Positions 1 through 9,133 of a stretch of 64,000 nucleotides of DNA are shown piece by piece. A program made the position numbers and the translations under genes. Under the pieces are notes generated by a model. The model was not told the DNA's origin. It saw only the letters and a list, made by a program, of their open reading frames with translations, and searched no databases. The stretch is from Nocardia paucivorans NBRC 100373. GTDB taxonomy: Bacteria; Actinomycetota; Actinomycetes; Mycobacteriales; Mycobacteriaceae. The stretch covers positions 124,001 to 188,000 of the forward strand of contig NZ_BAGE01000046.1 of the NCBI RefSeq assembly GCF_000308675.1, written 5' to 3'. How positions within the stretch are numbered: the stretch's first letter is position 1; each line of letters opens with the position of its first letter.

Positions 1-774
1 CCGCGGGTGCCGGTGATGGAGCACAACCGGATGCTGCGTTTCCTCGCCGTGGGAATTGCGGTCCTGCATGCCATCGACCCGAACCGCAGCGGCGCCCTAC
101 TGCCCGAACTGGACGCCTTGGCCGATGTCCTGGACGCCGAGGCGTTGCGCGACGGACCTCGATACGAGGTCTTTCACAATCCGGCCAAAACCTTGGCCGC
201 CCGGATGCAGGAGCGGGAACTGGTGTTGGCCGGCGACACCGACGCCACGACCGAACTGGCCACCCATGCCGCCGAGGTATTACTGCAATCGGCGGGACGT
301 ATCGCGACCGCGGTGGACCTGACCGTCGCCGTGACCGCATTGCCTCGGTTCCGTTCCGCGGCGGCGAGCACACCCGACTACGACCCGCTCTTCCACGATG
401 AAGAGCTCGATGGGCCGCCCCCGGTGAATCGGATGCGGGTATTCCTGTTCAGCGCCGATACGGACGAGATCACCGCCCGCCGCAAACTCGCTGTCTTCGG
501 CGGCGCCGGGGCCGGTGTGGTGGACGCCGACCTCGTCACCGCCGACCTGGCCGAGGTCGATCCGGCCGGCCTGCCTCCGCAGCTGCCACCGCCGGGAGCT
601 CCGACATCCGAGCGGGACCCCGCGGCGGCCCCGGCGAACGGACGACCCGGGAGCGAGTTGGAGCGACTCGCGGTGCTGGCATTGCGCGTGGAAATGGCGG
701 CCGCCTACCTGCGGCTGATCGGCGGACAGGCGACCACGGGCGAGACGAACGGCTACGACGGGGGACGCTACTAG
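1..774 (+). CDS. TobH-like protein, C-terminal part (cut by window edge)
   Basis: The reading frame is open from the first base, so this is the 3' part (about 257 residues) of a longer gene; the GTG at 7 is probably not the start. The sequence has the look of the sugar-isomerase-related TobH/Rv3256c family found just upstream of manA in mycolate-containing actinobacteria, and that neighbour relation holds here. Visible features are an alpha-helical N-terminal part with an HNRMLRF segment and a Pro/Ala-rich stretch near the C-terminus. Its stop overlaps the manA GTG by one base (TAGTG), which implies translational coupling. Exact biochemical function is not established; the family assignment rests on resemblance and context. 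Confidence 0.7.
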   Translation, partial: PRVPVMEHNRMLRFLAVGIAVLHAIDPNRSGALLPELDALADVLDAEALRDGPRYEVFHNPAKTLAARMQERELVLAGDTDATTELATHAAEVLLQSAGRIATAVDLTVAVTALPRFRSAAASTPDYDPLFHDEELDGPPPVNRMRVFLFSADTDEITARRKLAVFGGAGAGVVDADLVTADLAEVDPAGLPPQLPPPGAPTSERDPAAAPANGRPGSELERLAVLALRVEMAAAYLRLIGGQATTGETNGYDGGRY

Positions 775-1991
775 TGCACGAGCTCGTTGGTGCGCTGCGC
801 TCATATGCCTGGGGCTCGCGCACCGCGCTGGCCGAACTGTGTGGCCGCCCCGTGCCGTCGGCCCATCCCGAAGCGGAACTATGGTTCGGGGCCCACCCGG
901 CCGATCCCGCGCATATTCGCACCGACAACGGCACCCGCTCGCTGCTCGATGTGGTATCGGCCGACCCCGACCGCGAACTCGGCCGGGCCGCAACGGAGTT
1001 CGACGGTCGACTACCCTTCCTGCTGAAACTTCTCGCCGCCGAGGAACCGCTGTCGTTGCAGGCGCATCCGAGTCCGGAACAGGCGCGAGCCGGTTTCGAA
1101 CGGGAGAACCGGGCCGGGGTGCCGCTGGATTCGCCGCTGCGCAACTATCGCGACGAGAACCACAAACCGGAACTGGTGGTGGCACTGGACCGTTTCGAAG
1201 CGCTGGCCGGTTTCCGAAACCCGCAACGCACCGTCGAACTACTGCGCGCATTGGCGGTGCCCGAGCTCGCCTCGTATGCGGATCTGTTGGCCGCCCAACC
1301 CGATTCGAATGGGCTGCGGACCCTGTTCACAACCTGGATCACCCTGCCGCAGAATGTGTTGTCCACCCTGCTGCCCTGCGTGTTGGACGGATGTGTGCGC
1401 TACCTGTCCGGGCCCGATCGCACCTTCGCCGCCGAGGCGCGCACCACACTGGAACTGGCCGAGGTCTATCCGGGGGACGCCGGGGTGTTGGCAGCGCTGC
1501 TGCTGAACCGGCTCACCCTGCAACCGGGGCAGGGCCTGTTCCTGGCGGCCGGAAATCTGCACGCCTATCTGCGTGGGCTGGCCGTGGAGATCATGGCCAA
1601 TTCCGACAATGTGTTGCGCGGCGGACTCACCCCCAAACATGTCGATGTGCCGGAACTGTTGCGGGTACTCGATTTCGAACCGATCGATCTGCCGTTGGTA
1701 CTGCCCGAACCCGCGGGCGACGGGTCGGTACGTTACCGCACATCCGCACCGGAATTCGCGCTGCGGCGCTTCGATCTGGTCGAGGGTTCGGGCCAGGTGC
1801 CGCTCACCGAGGCCGGTCCGGGTATCGTGCTCTGCTCATCCGGAACGGCGCGGCTGCGACACGACGGATCGGAGCTGGTGCTCGAACGGGGAGCCGCAGC
1901 CTGGATCTCGGCTGCCGATACCGATATTCGAGCACAATCGGTGGACGGGCCGGCTCAACTCTTCTGCGCCTGCGTAGGAGGCGATGCTTGA
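774..1991 (+). CDS. manA: Mannose-6-phosphate isomerase, class I
   Basis: Interconverts fructose-6-phosphate and mannose-6-phosphate in the cytoplasm, feeding GDP-mannose for mannans and lipoarabinomannan. The 405-residue protein shows the class I zinc-isomerase signatures: LSLQAHP, with Gln96 and His98 as expected zinc ligands, and YRDENHKPEL, with Glu133 as the next ligand, followed by a NLHAYLRG segment near the distal active site. The GTG start overlaps the stop of the TobH-like gene. Length and motifs are normal for the family. The cell-wall mannose/rhamnose genes a few kb downstream fit the role. Confidence 0.93.
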   Translation: MHELVGALRSYAWGSRTALAELCGRPVPSAHPEAELWFGAHPADPAHIRTDNGTRSLLDVVSADPDRELGRAATEFDGRLPFLLKLLAAEEPLSLQAHPSPEQARAGFERENRAGVPLDSPLRNYRDENHKPELVVALDRFEALAGFRNPQRTVELLRALAVPELASYADLLAAQPDSNGLRTLFTTWITLPQNVLSTLLPCVLDGCVRYLSGPDRTFAAEARTTLELAEVYPGDAGVLAALLLNRLTLQPGQGLFLAAGNLHAYLRGLAVEIMANSDNVLRGGLTPKHVDVPELLRVLDFEPIDLPLVLPEPAGDGSVRYRTSAPEFALRRFDLVEGSGQVPLTEAGPGIVLCSSGTARLRHDGSELVLERGAAAWISAADTDIRAQSVDGPAQLFCACVGGDA

Positions 1992-2125
1992 CCGCACGGC
2001 CGGACGGCGGCGTATTCGGCGAGGCTCGAATAGTCTGTCTCGGGGCCGGCCCGGTTCGGCCGGGCACAGGACTTTCCGAGTACCGCGTACAGCGGGAGCA
2101 CATCGGGTAGAGGAAGGTGGGCCGG

Positions 2126-3052
2126 ATGTCGGCTGGTGGAGGTAAGAAGGCGATCCTCGCCGCATTGTCGGCGAATGCGGGGATCGCCGCGGCGAAGTTC
2201 GTGGGCGCGGCGATCACCGGCTCGGCGTCCATGCTGGCCGAGGGCGTGCACTCGGTGGCCGATACCGCCAATCAGGGACTCCTGCTGTTGGGGCAGAACC
2301 GCGCCGAGCGGGAGGCCACCGCGCTACACCCGTTCGGATACGGCCGCAGCCGGTATTTCTACTCGTTCGTGGTGGCGCTGGTGCTGTTCACCCTGGGGTC
2401 GGTGTACGCGGTGTACGAGGGCATCCACAAGATCCGGCATCCGGAGGATCTGTCCTCGCCGATCGTGGCCGTCGTCATTCTGGTCATCGCCGTCGGCCTG
2501 GAAACCTTCAGCTTCGTCACCGCGCTCGGAGAGTCGCGGCCGCTCAAGGGCCGGGCGAGCTGGTGGCGGTTCATTCGCAACTCGCGTAACCCGGAGCTGC
2601 CGGTGGTGCTGCTGGAGGACACCGGTGCGCTGATCGGTCTGGTTCTGGCCCTGATCGGGGTGGGGTTGACCACGATCACCGGTAACGCGATCTGGGACGG
2701 TATGGGCACCCTGGCCATCGGCATCCTGCTCGGGGTGATCGCCATCGTATTGATCGTCGAGATGCAGAGTCTGCTCATCGGTGAGGGCGCGACTCCCGAG
2801 GAGGACGAGACGATCCGCACGAACCTGGTGGACGGTAACCGGATCGACCGCGTCATCCACCTCAAAACCCAGTACCTCGGGCCGGAGGAACTACTCGTCG
2901 CGGCCAAGGTCGGGGTGGCGCCCGACCTCGATATCGCAACCATCGCCTCGGCCATCGACGAAGCGGAGAGCCGGATCCGGGCCGCAGTGCCCGCCGCCCG
3001 GATCATCTACCTGGAACCGGACCTGTATCGGGAACCCGCGCCTACGAGCTGA
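2126..3052 (+). CDS. Cation diffusion facilitator (CDF) transporter
   Basis: Proton-coupled divalent metal efflux carrier of the inner membrane. The 308-residue protein has about six hydrophobic helices followed by a cytoplasmic C-terminal domain (from about residue 205) of the ZT-dimer type. Metal-site-like motifs are HSVADT in helix 2 and LEDTGALIG in helix 5, as in CDF proteins. The ATG at 2126 was chosen because AGAGGAAGG lies 8-9 bases upstream; a GTG at 2117 overlaps that site. The metal (Zn, Fe, Mn or Co) cannot be read from sequence. The gene converges on the following P450 and their ends overlap by 11 bases. Confidence 0.88.
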   Translation: MSAGGGKKAILAALSANAGIAAAKFVGAAITGSASMLAEGVHSVADTANQGLLLLGQNRAEREATALHPFGYGRSRYFYSFVVALVLFTLGSVYAVYEGIHKIRHPEDLSSPIVAVVILVIAVGLETFSFVTALGESRPLKGRASWWRFIRNSRNPELPVVLLEDTGALIGLVLALIGVGLTTITGNAIWDGMGTLAIGILLGVIAIVLIVEMQSLLIGEGATPEEDETIRTNLVDGNRIDRVIHLKTQYLGPEELLVAAKVGVAPDLDIATIASAIDEAESRIRAAVPAARIIYLEPDLYREPAPTS

Positions 3053-4343
3053 TCGCGACCGGCACGCGTCGACCCGGCTCGGCCGGCATGTGCTGGTAAC
3101 CGTGCAGGATGTAGGACCGACGCCGCCGTGGCGGTTCGACCAGTCGCAGCTCGGGGAACCGTTCGAACAGGGCGCGCAGGGCGTGCAGACCTTCCATCCG
3201 CGCCAGACTCGCCCCCAGACAGACGTGGATTCCGCTGCCGAAGGCCAGGTGATCCTTCGCATTCTCCCGGCCGATATCGAAGCGGTCGGGGTCGCGAAAA
3301 ACCGCGGGGTCGCGATTGGCACCCGCCAGCGACAGGACGATCGTCGAGCCCTTGCGCAACCGCACACCGGCGACTTCCACATCGGTCAGGGCGATTCGGC
3401 CGGTGGCCTGCACCGGGGGGTCGAACCGAAGTATCTCCTCCACGGCATTCGGCCACCGCTCGGGTTCGGCGCGTAGCCGCTCCAACTGGTCGGGGTGGTT
3501 GAGCAGGGCGACAATGCCCTTGCCGATGAGGTTGACGGTCGTTTCGAAACCCGCACCCATCAGGAGGGTGGCACTGGCGAGCAGTTCCTCGGTGGTCAGA
3601 TTACCGGCGGTGACCAGCCTGCTGAGAATGTCGTCGCCGGGTTCGACGCGCAATCGCTCGATATGGTCGAGCAGATAACCGTTCACCTGTTCCGAGGAAC
3701 GCATGGCCCGCTGATGGGTGTGCCAGGGGATCCCGAAATCCAGCAGCGGGCTGATGTCGTCGCCCCAGTTCAAAAACATCTGCCGATCCCGGTCGGGGAG
3801 CCCGAGCATCTCGGAGATGATGGCAATCGGCACCTGGGCCGCGAAATCCGCGACCAGGTCCGCACGACCGTCCTCGGGCAGCGCGGCGAGCAGTTCGTCG
3901 GTGACCGTGACGACCCGATCCCGCAGCCTGCCGATGGCCCGGGGGGTGAAGGCCGAGGCGACCGGTTTGCGCAGCCGGGTGTGCTCGGGTGGATCGATCA
4001 TCAACATCGAGGGCGGGTCGACCGGGTTCGGCGGAATCGGGAATCGACGGCCGAGCCGCCGCAGCCGCTCCGGAACCCGGAAGGTCGCCGGCATTCCCAC
4101 CCCGAACCGGTTGTCGCGCAGTATTTCCCGACACAACGCGTGATCGAGGGTCACCCAGGTGGGAGTCATTCGATGTATCCCACCCTCACCGCGCAGCCGC
4201 TCGATCAATGGATACGGGTCGGCCACCCCCTCGGAGCCGGCGATGAGGCGGGCGAACGGATCACCTCGGCGGATCCGGGCGTTGAGCAGCACCCGAACGA
4301 TGCCGTGATAATTGATCCAGCGAAACAGGTACTGCGGCTTCAT
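3042..4343 (-). CDS. Cytochrome P450, CYP140-like
   Basis: Haem monooxygenase of 433 residues. The I-helix is LMGAGFETTVNLI (the AGxET form of the oxygen-activating motif), the K-helix EEILRF, and the haem loop HLAFGSGIHVCLGASLAR with the thiolate ligand at Cys375. The N-terminal pattern (WINYHG then IRRGDPFARLI) and the FETTVNL helix resemble mycobacterial CYP140. Substrate is unknown. No ferredoxin or reductase gene is adjacent. The stop lies inside the end of the convergent CDF gene. A 14-bp inverted repeat about 100 bases upstream might be an operator. Confidence 0.9.
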   Translation of the reverse strand: MKPQYLFRWINYHGIVRVLLNARIRRGDPFARLIAGSEGVADPYPLIERLRGEGGIHRMTPTWVTLDHALCREILRDNRFGVGMPATFRVPERLRRLGRRFPIPPNPVDPPSMLMIDPPEHTRLRKPVASAFTPRAIGRLRDRVVTVTDELLAALPEDGRADLVADFAAQVPIAIISEMLGLPDRDRQMFLNWGDDISPLLDFGIPWHTHQRAMRSSEQVNGYLLDHIERLRVEPGDDILSRLVTAGNLTTEELLASATLLMGAGFETTVNLIGKGIVALLNHPDQLERLRAEPERWPNAVEEILRFDPPVQATGRIALTDVEVAGVRLRKGSTIVLSLAGANRDPAVFRDPDRFDIGRENAKDHLAFGSGIHVCLGASLARMEGLHALRALFERFPELRLVEPPRRRRSYILHGYQHMPAEPGRRVPVAISS

Positions 4344-4444
4344 ATCTCACCACTCCGTTGTGTCACACCCGTCACATTCGCACGTCACCACCACGGTACG
4401 ACCCCGCCCGGTTCGGGAAAACCTGCCCAGGGTGGAGCCACGAA

Positions 4445-4458
4445 CCTACCGTGGTAGG
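4445..4458. promoter_or_regulatory. Perfect inverted repeat CCTACC-GT-GGTAGG
   Basis: A 14-base perfect palindrome lies between the P450 start (4343) and the symporter stop (4484). Its two-base centre is too small for a normal hairpin loop, so a protein-binding site for the P450 promoter is more likely than a terminator. This is inference only. Confidence 0.3.
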
Positions 4459-4483
4459 AGAAAACCGTGGCGCCGGTCGCCGC

Positions 4484-5851
4484 TCATACGGCGGAATCGA
4501 TCCGGTCGCGATCTTCGGGCCCCACCCGGTCGGCAGCGGGTCGCGGTTCGTGGTCGTCGATCATGGTCCGTTCGTCGAACGGCAGCCTGCGGGCCAGCAC
4601 CTCGCGGGCCCGATGCCGGTCCAACGTTCCGGTCCAGGTGCCGATGAGCACGGCCGCCACCGCATTGCCCGAGAAATTGGTCAGCGCGCGGGCCTCGGAC
4701 ATGAATCGGTCGATCCCGACGATCAGGCCGACACCGTCGAGCAGTTCCGGCCGATGACTCTGCAAACCGCCGGCCAGGGTCGCCAACCCCGCGCCCGTCA
4801 CCCCCGCCGCGCCCTTGGACGCCACGACCATGAACAGCAGCAAACCGGCCTGTTCGGCCAGGGAGAGCGGTCGATTCATGGCGTCGGCGATGAAAATCGA
4901 GGCCAAGGTCAGGTAGATGGCGGTGCCGTCCAGGTTGAAGGAGTAACCGGTCGGCACGACCACACCGACCGTGGTGCGCTCGACCCCCAGATGCTCCATT
5001 TTCGCGATCAACCGCGGCAGTGCCGACTCCGAGGAGGATGTGGCCACGATCAACAGGTACTCCCGCGCCAGGTAACGGCACAGCCTGAAGATCGATACCC
5101 GGGCCACCAGGCGCAGTAGCACGCCGAGCACACCGAAGACGAACAACAGGCAGGTCAGATAGAACGCGATCATCAGCGTCGCCAACTGCACCACGGCATC
5201 CAGGCCGGTCCGACCGACCACATTGGCGATGGCGCCGAACGCGCCCACCGGGGCCAGCCACAGGATCATCACCAGAATCCGGAAGACCAGTTTCTGCAGC
5301 AGCACCACACCGCGCAGGATCGGCTCACCGGCCGACCCCATCCCCTGCACCGCGAAGCCGACCAGCAATGCCACGAACAACGCCTGCAACACACTACCGC
5401 CGGTGAGAGCGGACACCAGGGTCGTCGGAATGATGCCGTGGACGACGTCCCAGGCGCCCCCGGCGCTGTGCGCCTCGTCCGCGTACCTGGCGCCCTGTCC
5501 CGCCGTATCGGCGATATCCATTCCCGTCCCGGGGTCGAGCAGATTGCCGACCAGCAGACCGATGCCGAGAGCGACCGTCGACATCGTCAGGAAATAGCCG
5601 ACGGCCAATCCCCCGACCTTGCCCACGGTCGCGGCCGCGCGGACCGAGCCGATACCCGAGACGATCGTGCAGAAGATCACCGGCGCGATCATCATCTTGA
5701 TCAGATCCACGAATATGGCGCCCAGTGGAGCCAGCGCCCGGCCCGCGGCCGGGGCCAACCAACCGACCAGCACCCCGGCCACGACGGCGACGACAACCGC
5801 CGCATACAGCCAGTGGGTGCGATCGCGCCGTGTCCGCGTCGAATCCGTCAT
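4484..5851 (-). CDS. Dicarboxylate/amino-acid:cation symporter (DAACS, DctA-like)
   Basis: Secondary transporter that imports C4-dicarboxylates or acidic amino acids with Na+ or H+. The 455-residue protein carries the family signatures: the serine-rich hairpin SSSESALPRL, the NLDGTAIYLT segment, and the DRFMSEARALTNFSGN substrate/cation site followed by a final helix. About eight membrane helices are visible. An ORF begins at 5881, but the ATG at 5851 has GGAGGAGAG seven to eight bases upstream and is preferred. No sensor kinase pair of the DctBD type is nearby. Confidence 0.88.
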   Translation of the reverse strand: MTDSTRTRRDRTHWLYAAVVVAVVAGVLVGWLAPAAGRALAPLGAIFVDLIKMMIAPVIFCTIVSGIGSVRAAATVGKVGGLAVGYFLTMSTVALGIGLLVGNLLDPGTGMDIADTAGQGARYADEAHSAGGAWDVVHGIIPTTLVSALTGGSVLQALFVALLVGFAVQGMGSAGEPILRGVVLLQKLVFRILVMILWLAPVGAFGAIANVVGRTGLDAVVQLATLMIAFYLTCLLFVFGVLGVLLRLVARVSIFRLCRYLAREYLLIVATSSSESALPRLIAKMEHLGVERTTVGVVVPTGYSFNLDGTAIYLTLASIFIADAMNRPLSLAEQAGLLLFMVVASKGAAGVTGAGLATLAGGLQSHRPELLDGVGLIVGIDRFMSEARALTNFSGNAVAAVLIGTWTGTLDRHRAREVLARRLPFDERTMIDDHEPRPAADRVGPEDRDRIDSAV

Positions 5852-5991
5852 GACGGTGCTCTCCTCCGAATCGTGCCGCACTGCCGGACGAGGTGGACCC
5901 GGCCACGACGCCCATGGAGAATCATGACCGTCCGCGTGATATCCGCCACGTTTCGGCGCGTTTTCTCCCCGCGGGGGTGGCGGGCCGCGTC

Positions 5992-7071
5992 TCAGACGTC
6001 GGTGGAGAAACGAATTCCGCCGTCGGGAAGCTCGACACCCGGCCAGACCCGGGCGCCGCGCAGCAACTCGCAGCGGGCGCCGACACTGGCCCCGTCACCG
6101 ATCACGGCGTCTCGAACCAGGGCCCGGGGGCCGATTCGAGCCCCGAACCCGATGATCGAGCGTTCCACGGTGGCTCCGGCCTCCACCCGGGCGCCATCGA
6201 AGAGGACCGCCCCGTCCAGCCGTGCGCCGGCGCCGACCTCGGCGCCGCGGCCCACCACCGTGCCGCCGATCAACAGCGCGCCGGGCGCCACACCTGCGCC
6301 CTGATGCACCAGCGATTCCCCGCGCTGACCGGGCAGTGCCGGTGAAGGGGCGATACCGCGCACCAGGTCGGCGGAGCCCCGGACGAAATCCTCCGGGGTA
6401 CCCATATCCCGCCAGTACGAGGTGTCGACATGCCCCTGGACCCGGGCGCCCTCGGTCAACAGGGCGGGGAAGACCTCGCGCTCCACCGAGACCGGCCGGC
6501 CGGCCGGGATCTTTTCGATGTACTCGCGTCGGAAGACATAGCATCCGGCGTTGATCTGATCGGTGGGTGGGTCCTGGGTCTTTTCCAGGAAGGCGGTGAC
6601 CCGTCCCTCCTCGTCGGTGGGCACACAGCCGAATGCCCGCGGATCGCTCACCCGCACCAGATGCAGGGTGACATCGGCCTGGGTGCTCTCGTGAGTGGCC
6701 AGCACGGCGCGCAGATCGGTGCCACCGAGAACGTCGCCGTTGAACACCAGCACGGTGTCGGAGCGCAGTTTCGGCAGCACGTTGCGGATCCCGCCGCCGG
6801 TGCCCAGCGGCTCGGTCTCGGTGACGTATTCGATCTCCAGCCCCAGGTCGGCGCCGTCACCGAAATACTCCTCGAAGACCTCGGCCTTGTACGACGTACC
6901 GAGCACCACATGGGTGATCCCCGCCTCGGCGATCCGCGCCAGCAGATGGGTCAGGAACGGGAGCCCGGCGGTGGGCAGCATCGGCTTGGGGGCCGAAAGG
7001 GTGAGCGGCCGCAGCCGCGTCCCCTGGCCGCCGACCAGGATGACGGCGTCGGTGCCTGCTTGTCCTGCCAT
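5992..7071 (-). CDS. manB: Mannose-1-phosphate guanylyltransferase (Rv3264c-like)
   Basis: Makes GDP-mannose from mannose-1-phosphate and GTP. The 359 residues match the length of the mycobacterial enzyme. The N-terminal nucleotidyltransferase signature VLVGGQGTRLRPLT-like loop (residues about 10-22) is followed by KPMLPTAGLPF, the FNGDVL metal site and the DQINAGCYVF region; the C-terminal third is a left-handed beta-helix hexapeptide region (ARIGPRALVRDAVIGDGA). The start has GAGGAGCTCC just upstream. It is last in a minus-strand block rmlD-wbbL-manB, in the order of Rv3266c-Rv3264c. Naming varies (manB, manC, rmlA2); a TDP-glucose activity is the alternative but less likely. Confidence 0.9.
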   Translation of the reverse strand: MAGQAGTDAVILVGGQGTRLRPLTLSAPKPMLPTAGLPFLTHLLARIAEAGITHVVLGTSYKAEVFEEYFGDGADLGLEIEYVTETEPLGTGGGIRNVLPKLRSDTVLVFNGDVLGGTDLRAVLATHESTQADVTLHLVRVSDPRAFGCVPTDEEGRVTAFLEKTQDPPTDQINAGCYVFRREYIEKIPAGRPVSVEREVFPALLTEGARVQGHVDTSYWRDMGTPEDFVRGSADLVRGIAPSPALPGQRGESLVHQGAGVAPGALLIGGTVVGRGAEVGAGARLDGAVLFDGARVEAGATVERSIIGFGARIGPRALVRDAVIGDGASVGARCELLRGARVWPGVELPDGGIRFSTDV

Positions 7072-7144
7072 GGAGCTCCTCGTTCACTACATCGGTTCGG
7101 CCACGGGCCGCGTATCGGCTCGGCAGCCGGCTACGCGCGCGACG

Positions 7145-8056
7145 TCACGCGGCCTGTTCCCGCGCCTGGGCGCGCAGCGCAGATCGAACCGCAATTCGAC
7201 AGCGCACCGCAAGTCCGAGCCGAAGCGCCCACCGCAGCGGCGCCTGCCACCAGTGCGGATGCCGGTCGGCCTGGAACCGGTAGGCGCTGGCATGATGGGC
7301 GGGCAGCATCTTCTCCGGGTTGCGACTCGCCGCGTGCCCCTTGGCGTGGGTGACCTCGGCGCTCGGCACGAAGACGTTGTGCCAGCCGGCCCGACCCATC
7401 CGGTCACCGAAGTCCACGTCCTCCATGTACATGAAGTACCGCGAGTCGAAGCCGTCGATCGCATCGAACGCATCCCGCCGCACCAGCAGGCAGGAACCGG
7501 ACAGCCAGCCCACCGCGCGCTCGGAGATCTCTTCGTTCTCCTGGCGGTAGCGCCGAGTCCACGGGTTCGTCTTCCAGATGGTGCCGAGTATGGCGTGGCC
7601 GGCGCCGTCGAGCAGGCCGGGCACCGAGCGCGCGGACGGATACACGCTGCCGTCCGGCTCCCGGACCAGCGGTCCGAGCGCCCCGGCCCGCGGCCAACGC
7701 CGGGCGGCGGCGAGGAGTTCATCGATGGAATCGGCGCCCCAGCGGATATCCGGATTGGCGATCACCACGAACTCGAGCTCTGGATCCAATTCGGCGACGG
7801 CCCGGTTGATGGCCCCGCCGTAACCGATATTGCCGCCGGTGCGCAGCAGCCGGACATGGGAGTTGGCCTCGGCGATCATTTCCGGGACGCCGTCGACCGA
7901 CCCGTTGTCGGCCAGAACGACCTGCGGTTTCTCCGTGGTCGCGGTGGCAAGTGTGCTGATGAAGTGCTCCAGGTGTTCACCCGGGGAATAGGTGACCGTG
8001 ATCACGGCCAGGCTGGGGCGGGTACCGGTTGCGTCCATGGGATCGGTGGAGCTCAC
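7145..8056 (-). CDS. wbbL: N-acetylglucosaminyl-diphospho-decaprenol L-rhamnosyltransferase
   Basis: GT2-family transferase that adds rhamnose from dTDP-rhamnose to GlcNAc-PP-decaprenol to form the arabinogalactan-peptidoglycan linker. The 303-residue sequence has TVTYSPGEHL, the DNGSVDG nucleotide-binding motif, IANPDIRWG (acidic metal site) and the acceptor-site segment GWLSGSCLLVRRDAFD...YMEDVDFGDR. It matches mycobacterial WbbL1 along its length. The start is GTG at 8056; an ATG at 8038 is an alternative. It lies 57 bases downstream of rmlD and 73 upstream of the guanylyltransferase, one transcription unit. Confidence 0.92.
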   Translation of the reverse strand: MSSTDPMDATGTRPSLAVITVTYSPGEHLEHFISTLATATTEKPQVVLADNGSVDGVPEMIAEANSHVRLLRTGGNIGYGGAINRAVAELDPELEFVVIANPDIRWGADSIDELLAAARRWPRAGALGPLVREPDGSVYPSARSVPGLLDGAGHAILGTIWKTNPWTRRYRQENEEISERAVGWLSGSCLLVRRDAFDAIDGFDSRYFMYMEDVDFGDRMGRAGWHNVFVPSAEVTHAKGHAASRNPEKMLPAHHASAYRFQADRHPHWWQAPLRWALRLGLAVRCRIAVRSALRAQAREQAA

Positions 8057-8113
8057 AGCCGACCACCATAGTGGACGCGGCGCAACGTCGTACGCCGATG
8101 GGCATTGCGCCGG

Positions 8114-8986
8114 CTACATTCCGGACAGCCGTGCCAATGCCGCCGCGAGCGCATGACGCCACGGGCGCAACGGGGTCAGTCCGCCCTGCTGCCACGATCG
8201 GGTGGACAACACCGAATAGGCGGGACGCGGTGCGGGGCGAGGAAACTCCGCGGAGGTGCACGGTCGCACCCGTCGCGGATCGGCGCCGATGCCCTCGAAC
8301 ACCGCCCGGGCCAGGTCGAACCAGCTTGCCTGTCCGCTGTTGGTGGCGTGCAACAACCGGGGCGCGTCCGGCCGGGCGGCCAGTTCGAGCAGACCGGCCG
8401 CGAGATCGGCGGCATAGGTGGGGGAACCGATCTGGTCGTCGACCACGGTCACCGTCTCACGTTCCCGCTCCAGACGCAGCATGGTCGCCACGAAATCGGT
8501 GCCTAGGCCGCGATACACCCAGGCGGTGCGGACGATCACCGCATCGGGGCACAGTTCGCGCACCGCCTGTTCCCCGGCGAGTTTGGAACGGCCGTAGACG
8601 GTGGTCGGACCGGTCGGGTCGGTCGTCTCGTACGGGGTTTCGCCGCTGCCGGGGAATACGTAGTCGGTGGACAGGTGGATCAACCGGGCACCCACCGCGG
8701 CACAGGCGGACGCGAGTCGCGCCGGACCGGTCTCGTTACCGGCGAAGGCCGCCTCCGGTTCGGATTCGGCGCGGTCGACGGCGGTGTAGGCGGCGCAGTT
8801 GAGCACCACGTCCGCGGGGCGCAGCACCTCCGTGAGAGCCACGGTGTCGGTGATGTCGAGTTCCCGGTGCGAGTAGCCGCGCGCGTTCGGCGCCAGCCGC
8901 AACAGCTCGCTACCGACCTGCCCGCCGGCCCCGAGCACGACGAGACGATTACCGATATCTGCTCCGGGTACTACGGCGGCACACAC
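8114..8986 (-). CDS. rmlD: dTDP-4-dehydrorhamnose reductase
   Basis: Last step of dTDP-L-rhamnose synthesis, supplying WbbL. An extended SDR-type protein of about 290 residues: Rossmann motif GAGGQVGSEL near the N-terminus, the NCAAYTAVDRAE substrate region, HLSTDYVFPG, and the catalytic YGRSKLAGE (YxxxK). The open frame continues upstream to 9349, but homology begins just before VVLGAGGQ, so GTG 8986 gives the family's normal length; a later GTG is possible and no strong ribosome site decides it. Divergent from the LCP gene. Confidence 0.88.
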   Translation of the reverse strand: MCAAVVPGADIGNRLVVLGAGGQVGSELLRLAPNARGYSHRELDITDTVALTEVLRPADVVLNCAAYTAVDRAESEPEAAFAGNETGPARLASACAAVGARLIHLSTDYVFPGSGETPYETTDPTGPTTVYGRSKLAGEQAVRELCPDAVIVRTAWVYRGLGTDFVATMLRLERERETVTVVDDQIGSPTYAADLAAGLLELAARPDAPRLLHATNSGQASWFDLARAVFEGIGADPRRVRPCTSAEFPRPAPRPAYSVLSTRSWQQGGLTPLRPWRHALAAALARLSGM

Positions 8987-9133
8987 GCGAGTCAGTGTGG
9001 CACGCCGTAGAACCGGAAGTTCGGCGTGTTCGACGTTGCCGTTGGTTAGCCTTCGTGGCAAAGCGGATGCGGGACAGGAATGGCCAACTGGTAACCGGAT
9101 CGGCGCGATCCGGATGCGGGAGAGGATATTCGG

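Noticed and set aside
2049..2065. Hairpin GCCCGG-TTCGG-CCGGGC between manA and the CDF gene
   Set aside because: Short GC-only stem with no T-run; such stems are common by chance in this composition.
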